DNA from: Dehalococcoidia bacterium
Lineage (GTDB): Bacteria > Chloroflexota > Dehalococcoidia > UBA2979
Length of the DNA: 5,882 nt
Direction of reading: 5' to 3'
Assembly (NCBI GenBank): GCA_018700215.1
Contig: JABIST010000143.1
Coordinates: 1 to 5,882, forward strand
In this document: positions 1 to 4,342 of the stretch, piece after piece
Layout of the letters: each line of letters starts with the position of its first letter
Position numbering within the stretch: the first letter of the stretch is position 1
Program-made: the position numbers and the translations under genes
Notes under the pieces: model-generated
Told to the model about the DNA's origin: nothing
What the model saw: the letters and a program-made list of their open reading frames with translations, nothing else
The model's database searches: none

Positions 1-597
1 CGCCTCTTCGCCTGGATCTACGACCGCGCCGAGGCCGGCGAGCGAGCCATGCTCGCCCCGCTACGAGACCGCCTCGTCGGCGACCTCCACGGCACGGTCC
101 TCGAAGTCGGTTGCGGCCCCGGCGGCAACTTCCCCCACTACCCCGCCGACGCCCACGTCACCGCCACCGACTACAGCGATCACATGATCCGCCGCGCCCT
201 CCCCCGCGCCGCCGAGGTCTCGGCAACCATCGAGCTCGAAGAGGCCGACGCACACAACCTCCCCTACGCTGACGCGTCCTTCGACGCCGTCACCGCCGCA
301 CTGGTGCTCTGCTCCATCCCGAATCAGCCACGCGCGCTCAACGAGATCAAGCGCGTCCTCAAGCCCGGCGGCGAACTGCGCCTGCTCGAACACGTCCGCT
401 CGCATCAGTGGTGGCGACGCTGGGGCGAACGCGCCATCAGCCCGCTCTCGTCGCTCCTCTTCGATGGCGAGCGCTTCGATCGCGATACCGCCGCCGCCGT
501 CCACGCCGCCGGCTTCGAAGTCACCTCCGAGGAAGACATCGACCTCCCCGGACCACCCCTCCGACGCATCCTGCTCACGGCGCGTCGCCCCGCCTGA
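1..597 (+). CDS. Class I SAM-dependent methyltransferase (5'-truncated)
   Basis: Likely transfers a methyl group from S-adenosylmethionine to a small molecule or lipid in the cytoplasm; the substrate cannot be read from sequence. The frame is open from base 1, and the 16 codons before the Met at 49 (RLFAWIYDRAEAGERA) look like the usual helix before the Rossmann fold. The true start is therefore left of the window, probably only a few codons away, and the Met at 49 is internal. Counting from base 1, the SAM-binding motif I VLEVGCGPGGNFPHYP is at residues 33-48, the acidic post-I strand TATDYSDHM at 54-62, EADAHNLPYADASFDAV at 81-97, and the RVLKPGGELRLLEHVRS strand/helix at 118-134. The motif I wording (G-N-x-P-H-Y-P) resembles METTL7-like and UbiE-like bacterial methyltransferases. 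The gene ends TGA at 595-597, 8 bp from the stop of the convergent hydrolase. Third positions are mostly C, as in the other + genes. Fold assignment is secure; the reaction is not. Confidence 0.9.
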   Translation, partial: RLFAWIYDRAEAGERAMLAPLRDRLVGDLHGTVLEVGCGPGGNFPHYPADAHVTATDYSDHMIRRALPRAAEVSATIELEEADAHNLPYADASFDAVTAALVLCSIPNQPRALNEIKRVLKPGGELRLLEHVRSHQWWRRWGERAISPLSSLLFDGERFDRDTAAAVHAAGFEVTSEEDIDLPGPPLRRILLTARRPA

Positions 598-605
598 CCA
601 GCCCT

Positions 606-1709
606 CTAGTCGTCACAAGCCTCGATGATCGCCGCCGCCATCTGCTCTGTCCGAAGCTGCACCGTCAGCGGATCCTGCAGCCCGTTCGTCACGTATGCCA
701 CGGCCAGCCCCCGATGTGGATCCGCGTATGAGGCCACACACTGCTGCCCGCTGTGCCCGAACACATCCGGCTGATCGAACGGCGCAAACGCGCCACCTAC
801 CAGGAACCCCAGCCCGTACGACGAAGGCAGATGGCTCGTCCGATCAAAATCGCTGGCGTGCTGCACGCTCGTCGCCAGCCGCACCAGCGTCGATGAGATC
901 GGGCACACACCCTCGTAGTCCTCCGAGCCATTCCACCGTCGCTCCAGCATCGAGTAGAACCGCGCCAGCGCCTCCGCCGTCCCCACAGCATTCGCAGCCG
1001 GTAGCTGCCCCCGCAGCGTCGCCGACATCCGAAAGCGCTCCACAATCCCGGAGGTCCGCGCCTCGCTCCCCTCCGGGTCGTCGAACGTCACCTCGGACAT
1101 CGCCACCGGCAGAATCACCCGGTCCCGCTCCTCGGAACTCTCGATGCCCAGCGAGCAGTCCATCCCCAGCGGCTCGAAGATCACGTCGCGCATGAACTCC
1201 GCGGGTTCCCGCCCGTCCACCCGCCGGATCAGCTCCCCCAGCGCAAACCCATACGTCACCGGGTGATAGCCCGTGTCCGTCCCCGGCTCCCACTCCGCCG
1301 GCAGCGCCGCCGTCACCGCGGCAACGCCTGCCCAGTCATCGATTCGAGTCCAGTCGTAGTCCGGCGGAAACACCGGAAACCCACCCCGATGCGTCAGCAC
1401 ATCCCGCAGCGTGCACGCCTGCTTGCCGCCCTCGCCAAACTCCGGCCACACCTCCGAGATCGGCGTGTCCAGCGTCAGCTCGTGCCCCTCCACCAGCGAC
1501 AGCACCGCCACTGCCGTGATCGCCTTCGTCGCCGAGAAGTACAGCAACCGGCTCTCCACCGTCGCGTCGCCGAACGCGCGACTGAACTGCAACTCCCCGT
1601 CGCGATACACCGCGACCTGCGCCGCCTCGTGCCACCCGTCGTCTACGTGCTCCTGCGCAACCGCCGTGATCCGGGCGATCCCCTCCGCCGTCAGCTCGCG
1701 GTCGCTCAC
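606..1709 (-). CDS. Serine hydrolase, beta-lactamase/EstB fold (class C-like)
   Basis: A serine hydrolase of the Beta-lactamase (PF00144) family, 367 residues from the GTG at 1709, a normal length for EstB-type esterases. From that start, the nucleophile motif S-x-x-K is SATK at residues 59-62, LTHRGGFPVF lies at 106-115, and the second catalytic motif is around Tyr148 in YHPVTYGFALGELIRRVDGR (148-167). The third motif is HSG at 319-321, in FGHSGQQC, where relatives often have GHGG; Cys324 follows. The family covers esterases, lactonases, D-peptidases and a few beta-lactamases, so antibiotic resistance should not be assumed. No signal peptide is seen, so it is probably cytoplasmic. The frame stays open 53 codons further upstream, but that part is Arg/Cys-rich and lies inside the preceding oxidoreductase gene, so I rejected it. 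The GTG has no clear Shine-Dalgarno and sits 10 bp after the oxidoreductase stop, which suggests translational coupling in one operon. The stop TAG is at 608-606. Confidence 0.88.
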   Translation of the reverse strand: MSDRELTAEGIARITAVAQEHVDDGWHEAAQVAVYRDGELQFSRAFGDATVESRLLYFSATKAITAVAVLSLVEGHELTLDTPISEVWPEFGEGGKQACTLRDVLTHRGGFPVFPPDYDWTRIDDWAGVAAVTAALPAEWEPGTDTGYHPVTYGFALGELIRRVDGREPAEFMRDVIFEPLGMDCSLGIESSEERDRVILPVAMSEVTFDDPEGSEARTSGIVERFRMSATLRGQLPAANAVGTAEALARFYSMLERRWNGSEDYEGVCPISSTLVRLATSVQHASDFDRTSHLPSSYGLGFLVGGAFAPFDQPDVFGHSGQQCVASYADPHRGLAVAYVTNGLQDPLTVQLRTEQMAAAIIEACDD

Positions 1710-1719
1710 CGTCGGTTGC

Positions 1720-2706
1720 TCACTGCTCGTGCCGCAGCACGATCTTCCCGAAGTTCGCGTTCGTCTCCATATACCGATGCGCCTCCGAAACCTCCGACAC
1801 CGGAAACACCCGATCCACAATCGGCGAGATCGACTCATTCGCGAACAGCGGCAACACCCGCGCCACAAACTCCTGCGTCAGCGTCGCCTTCTCCTCCAGC
1901 GGCCGAGCGCGCAACAGCGTCCCGTGCACCCGCGCCCGCTTCCCCATCAGCGCACCCAGGTTCACCTCAAGCTTCGAGCCACCCATCGTCCCCACAATCA
2001 CCATCCGACCGCGCAGCGCCAGCGCCGCCAGGTTCTGCTCCCAGTACGGCGCGCCAATCACGTCCAGGATCACATTCACCCCGGCCCCGTCCGTCCGCTC
2101 CCGCACCACCTCCGCGAAGTCCTCGTCGTGGTAGTTGATCCCCACGTTCAGACCCAGCGCCCCGGCCCGCTCCAGCTTCTCCGCACTCCCCGCCGTCCCG
2201 AAAATCCGACACCCCTGCGAAGCCGCAAGCTGAATCGCCGCCGTACCAACTCCAGATCCCGCCGCGTGAATCAGCACGCTCTCGCCCATCCGCAGCTCGC
2301 ACTGCACAAACATCGCGTCGTACGCCGTCAGAAACACCTCCGGAATCGAGGCCGCGTCCACCAGCTCAATGTTCGGCGGCACCGGCATCAGCATCCGCTC
2401 ATGGATCGCCAGCTTGCTCCCGTACCCGCCACCGCCCAGCAGCGCCATCACCCGGTCCCCCGGCGCCCACGACGACACCCGCTCCCCGACACTCTCGACG
2501 ATCCCCGACATCTCGAGGCCCGGCAGATCGTCCCGCGTCCCCTTCGGCCCCGAATACCGCCCCATCCGCTGCAACAGGTCCGCCCGATTCAGCGCCGTCG
2601 CATGCACCGCAACCAGCACATCCTCCGGCCCCGCCACCGGATCCGGCAGCTCCTGGATCTCGAACACCTCAGGCCCACCCGGCTCGGTCACAATCGCTGC
2701 TTGCAT
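1720..2706 (-). CDS. Zinc-free NAD(P)H:quinone oxidoreductase, PIG3 type
   Basis: A medium-chain dehydrogenase/reductase of 328 residues that should use NADPH to reduce quinones or related electrophilic carbonyls in the cytoplasm. The closest recognisable relative is human PIG3 (TP53I3). From the ATG at 2706, visible features are LNRADLLQR (39-47), RYSGPKG with the Tyr51 seen in PIG3, PGLEMSG (62-68), the dinucleotide-binding loop HAAGSGVGTAAIQLA (147-161) with Ser151, GTAGSAEKL (170-178), whose Ser and Lys are placed to hold the NADPH 2'-phosphate, INYHDEDF with Tyr192, and a C-terminal HRYMETNANFGKIVL. Only two Cys residues occur, so the structural zinc lobe of alcohol dehydrogenases is absent, as expected for the quinone reductase branch. 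An in-frame ATG six codons upstream (2724) is possible, but the ATG at 2706 has GAGGAGG five bases before it. It is the first gene of a probable two-gene operon with the serine hydrolase and is divergent from the MmgE/PrpD gene. Confidence 0.93.
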   Translation of the reverse strand: MQAAIVTEPGGPEVFEIQELPDPVAGPEDVLVAVHATALNRADLLQRMGRYSGPKGTRDDLPGLEMSGIVESVGERVSSWAPGDRVMALLGGGGYGSKLAIHERMLMPVPPNIELVDAASIPEVFLTAYDAMFVQCELRMGESVLIHAAGSGVGTAAIQLAASQGCRIFGTAGSAEKLERAGALGLNVGINYHDEDFAEVVRERTDGAGVNVILDVIGAPYWEQNLAALALRGRMVIVGTMGGSKLEVNLGALMGKRARVHGTLLRARPLEEKATLTQEFVARVLPLFANESISPIVDRVFPVSEVSEAHRYMETNANFGKIVLRHEQ

Positions 2707-2711
2707 CAACG

Positions 2712-2718
2712 CCTCCTC
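2712..2718 (-). promoter_or_regulatory. Shine-Dalgarno of the quinone oxidoreductase
   Basis: On the - strand this reads GAGGAGG, five bases before the ATG at 2706. It decides the start in favour of MQAAIV rather than the ATG at 2724. Part of it can pair with an upstream CCTCGG (see the inverted repeat at 2715-2739). Confidence 0.75.
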
Positions 2719-2739
2719 GGCCAAATCCGCTGACCGAGG
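2715..2739. repeat. Inverted repeat in the divergent intergenic region
   Basis: CCTCGG at 2715-2720 and CCGAGG at 2734-2739 form a perfect 6-bp inverted repeat around a 13-base spacer. One arm overlaps the oxidoreductase Shine-Dalgarno. It could be a repressor operator. If transcription begins far enough upstream, it could also be an RNA hairpin that hides the ribosome site. In GC-rich DNA a 6-bp match can also be chance. Confidence 0.3.
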
Positions 2740-2742
2740 CGG

Positions 2743-2752
2743 AGCGTAGCAC
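2743..2752 (-). promoter_or_regulatory. Candidate extended -10 promoter of the oxidoreductase operon
   Basis: On the - strand this reads GTGCTACGCT and fits the extended -10 pattern TGnTAnnnT. Its TACGCT hexamer begins 42 bases upstream of the oxidoreductase ATG, implying a leader of about 30 bases. The same element with one change (GTGCTACGAT) precedes the Lon-like gene at a similar distance, which strengthens both calls. No -35 resembling TTGACA is seen, as is common with extended -10 promoters. Confidence 0.45.
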
Positions 2753-2767
2753 CCACCGCCTCGGACC

Positions 2768-2773
2768 TATACT
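2768..2773 (+). promoter_or_regulatory. Candidate -10 box of the MmgE/PrpD gene
   Basis: TATACT, five of six matches to TATAAT, stands out in one of the few A/T-rich spots of the window. It begins 37 bases upstream of the ATG at 2805, so the leader would be about 25 bases, close to that inferred for the Lon-like gene. No convincing -35 hexamer is found 16-18 bases upstream. Confidence 0.45.
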
Positions 2774-2794
2774 CGATACGTACACCCGAGCGAT

Positions 2795-2799
2795 GAGGA
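2795..2799 (+). promoter_or_regulatory. Shine-Dalgarno deciding the MmgE/PrpD start
   Basis: GAGGA lies five bases before the ATG at 2805. The earlier in-frame ATG at 2793 has only a weak GAG before it, and this Shine-Dalgarno would lie inside its coding sequence. The start at 2805 is therefore preferred. Confidence 0.6.
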
Positions 2800-2804
2800 C
2801 ACCG

Positions 2805-4220
2805 ATGATCAACGCAACCAACGACTCCGCCCCCACCTCCGAGCAGCAGCTCGCCTCCTTCATCGTCACCGCCCAGGTGCCAGCAGACACACGACGAACC
2901 GCCCGCCGCTACCTCCTCGATTGGCTCGGCTCCACCCTCGCCGGCGGCGAAATGCGCCCGCCCTCCCTCCTCCGCGAGGTGATCAACGAACTCGGCGGCC
3001 ACTCCCAGGCCACCGTCATCGCCACCGGCGGCCGCACCTCCGCCCCACTCGCCGCCTTCGCCAACGCCGCCGCCTCACACGTCCTCGAAATGGATGACCT
3101 CGACCCCGGCTCCATCTACCACCCCGCCGCGCCCACCGTCGCCGCCGCACTCGCCGTCGGCGAGCAGCTCTCCGTCGATGGCGACGCGCTGCTCGACGCC
3201 ATCGCAATCGGTTACGAGGTAGGCATTCGCGTCGGCGAAGCCCTCGGCCCCAGCCACTACGAGCACTGGCACACCACCGGCACCGCCGGCACCTTCGGCG
3301 CAGCAGCCGCCGCCGCCCGCCTCTACGGCCTCGACGCCGATCAGACCCTCCAGGCTCTCGGCAGCGCCGGCACCATGACCGCCGGCCTCTGGGAGTTCCT
3401 CGCCGATGGCGCCATGTCCAAGCAACTCCACCCCGCCAAAGCCGCCCACGATGGCATCATCGCCACCCTCATCGCGAAGCAAGGCTTCACCGGCGCCTCC
3501 CGCATCCTCGAGGGCGACAAAGGCGTCCTCGCCGCCATGTCCAGCAAAGCTGCCCCCGAGCGCCTCACCGACGGCCTCACTTCCGAGATGACGTCGTGGC
3601 GCATCTCCGGCGTCGCCTTCAAGGTCCACGCCGCCTGCCGCCACACCCACTCCGCCGTCGATGCCGCCCTCAACCTCCGCGAGCAGCACTCGCTCACCCC
3701 CGATCAGATCGAACGCGTCGATGTCCGCATCTACTCCCAGGCGCTCGGCCTGCTCGATGGCATGGAGCCCACCACCCCTTACGCCGCCAAGTTCTCGCTC
3801 CCCTTCTGCATCGCCAGCGCCCTCATCTACGGCGACCTCGGCCTCGCCCGCTTCTCCGAAACCACCATCCGAGAAAAGCTCACCCTCGATCTCGTCGACC
3901 GCGTCTCCTTCGAAACCGACCCCGCCCTCGACGCCCTCTATCCCGAGACCTGGCCCAGCGTCGTCACCATCACCCTCCGCGACGGCACCGAGGTCACCGA
4001 CCGCGTCGACTTCCCCGCCGGCGACATCCGCGCCGGCGTCGAAAATGACGACCTCATCACCAAGTTCGTCCGCATGACCGGTGAGCAACTCGCCGAGGAG
4101 GCCGCCATCGTCGCCGAGCGCGTGCTCAACGCTCAGCCGCCACTCACCGCCAGCGAGACCGTCCGCGCCCTCCGCATGGGCGGAATCTCCCTCGCCTCCA
4201 GCACCGCCCGCCGAGGCTAG
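2805..4220 (+). CDS. MmgE/PrpD family protein (dehydratase/epimerase-like)
   Basis: A 471-residue member of the MmgE/PrpD family (PF03972), which includes 2-methylcitrate dehydratase, cis-aconitate decarboxylase (IRG1) and iminodisuccinate epimerase; all act on small di- or tricarboxylates without a cofactor. From the ATG at 2805, family landmarks are LASFIV near residue 16, RRYLLDWLGSTLAGG (34-48), HVLEMDDLDPGSIYHPAAPT (92-111) with Asp97/98 and His106, HTTGTAGTFGAAAAAARLYG (156-175), SKQLHPAKAAHDG (205-217) with Lys206 and His209, KQGFTGA (225-231), FKVHAACRHTH (272-282) and KFSLPFCIASALIYG (329-343). Length is normal and the protein looks intact. By recalled alignment with IRG1, catalytic Asp93 is replaced by Glu95 and catalytic His277 by Cys278, which argues against itaconate formation. 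No prpB or prpC is in view, so a methylcitrate role is unsupported and the substrate is unknown. The gene is divergent from the oxidoreductase. Leu is almost always CTC and Ala mostly GCC. Confidence 0.92.
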   Translation: MINATNDSAPTSEQQLASFIVTAQVPADTRRTARRYLLDWLGSTLAGGEMRPPSLLREVINELGGHSQATVIATGGRTSAPLAAFANAAASHVLEMDDLDPGSIYHPAAPTVAAALAVGEQLSVDGDALLDAIAIGYEVGIRVGEALGPSHYEHWHTTGTAGTFGAAAAAARLYGLDADQTLQALGSAGTMTAGLWEFLADGAMSKQLHPAKAAHDGIIATLIAKQGFTGASRILEGDKGVLAAMSSKAAPERLTDGLTSEMTSWRISGVAFKVHAACRHTHSAVDAALNLREQHSLTPDQIERVDVRIYSQALGLLDGMEPTTPYAAKFSLPFCIASALIYGDLGLARFSETTIREKLTLDLVDRVSFETDPALDALYPETWPSVVTITLRDGTEVTDRVDFPAGDIRAGVENDDLITKFVRMTGEQLAEEAAIVAERVLNAQPPLTASETVRALRMGGISLASSTARRG

Positions 4221-4300
4221 GCGCACCACCCGGGTCACCTCACGCCTCCCGCCCAACCCGCGCCACTCCGTGATCTCGCCTCCGGCCGCAGCGAGCCTGC

Positions 4301-4310
4301 GTGCTACGAT
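4301..4310 (+). promoter_or_regulatory. Candidate extended -10 promoter of the Lon-like gene
   Basis: GTGCTACGAT fits TGnTAnnnT. The TACGAT hexamer begins 38 bases before the ATG at 4343, giving a leader of about 25 bases. It differs by one base from the element upstream of the oxidoreductase (2743-2752, - strand). No -35 hexamer is apparent. If correct, the Lon-like gene is transcribed separately from the MmgE/PrpD gene. Confidence 0.45.
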
Positions 4311-4323
4311 CCGCATCGTGCGG
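4306..4323. repeat. Overlapping short inverted repeats before the Lon-like gene
   Basis: ACGAT-N4-ATCGT (4306-4319) and CCGCA-TCG-TGCGG (4311-4323) are two overlapping perfect 5-bp inverted repeats. They lie at the inferred transcription start of the Lon-like gene. They could be an operator or a small 5' leader hairpin. No T-run follows, so this is not a standard terminator for the MmgE/PrpD gene. Chance is possible at this length. Confidence 0.3.
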
Positions 4324-4330
4324 GGGCACA

Positions 4331-4337
4331 GAGGAGG
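4331..4337 (+). promoter_or_regulatory. Shine-Dalgarno of the Lon-like protease
   Basis: GAGGAGG lies five bases before the ATG at 4343. It is the same sequence and spacing as at the oxidoreductase start and fixes the Lon-like start codon. Confidence 0.8.
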
Positions 4338-4342
4338 CCGAT

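Noticed and set aside
606..1709. Antibiotic-resistance beta-lactamase
   Set aside because: Only the general SxxK fold is shared. The YHPVTYG and HSG motifs fit EstB-type esterases better, no signal peptide is present, and no resistance context is seen.
1710..1868. 53-codon N-terminal extension of the serine hydrolase
   Set aside because: It is Arg/Cys-rich with no homologous look, overlaps the end of the oxidoreductase gene in another frame, and the family domain begins just after the GTG at 1709.
1411..2733. 440-codon open frame on the + strand across the hydrolase and oxidoreductase
   Set aside because: The product is Arg/His/Pro-rich low-complexity sequence with no recognisable domain, and it lies antisense to two well-supported genes.
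2793..2804. ATG at 2793 as the MmgE/PrpD start
   Set aside because: It lacks a good ribosome site, whereas GAGGA is correctly spaced for the ATG at 2805. It would add only four residues outside the conserved domain.
2805..4220. Itaconate-forming cis-aconitate decarboxylase
   Set aside because: The positions matching IRG1 Asp93 and His277 appear to be Glu and Cys, and there is no itaconate-related neighbour.
4228..4235. ACCCGGGT palindrome just after the MmgE/PrpD stop, considered as a terminator
   Set aside because: It is an 8-base palindrome with no loop and no following T-run, so it would not form an intrinsic terminator hairpin; probably chance in GC-rich DNA.
3075..4316. Long (413-codon) open frame on the - strand opposite the MmgE/PrpD gene
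   Set aside because: Its product is almost all Gly, Glu, Asp, Ala and Val. That is what results when a + gene with C in most third positions is read antisense in register: codons become GNN and cannot be stops. No domain or Shine-Dalgarno supports it, and the + strand gene is a clear family match.
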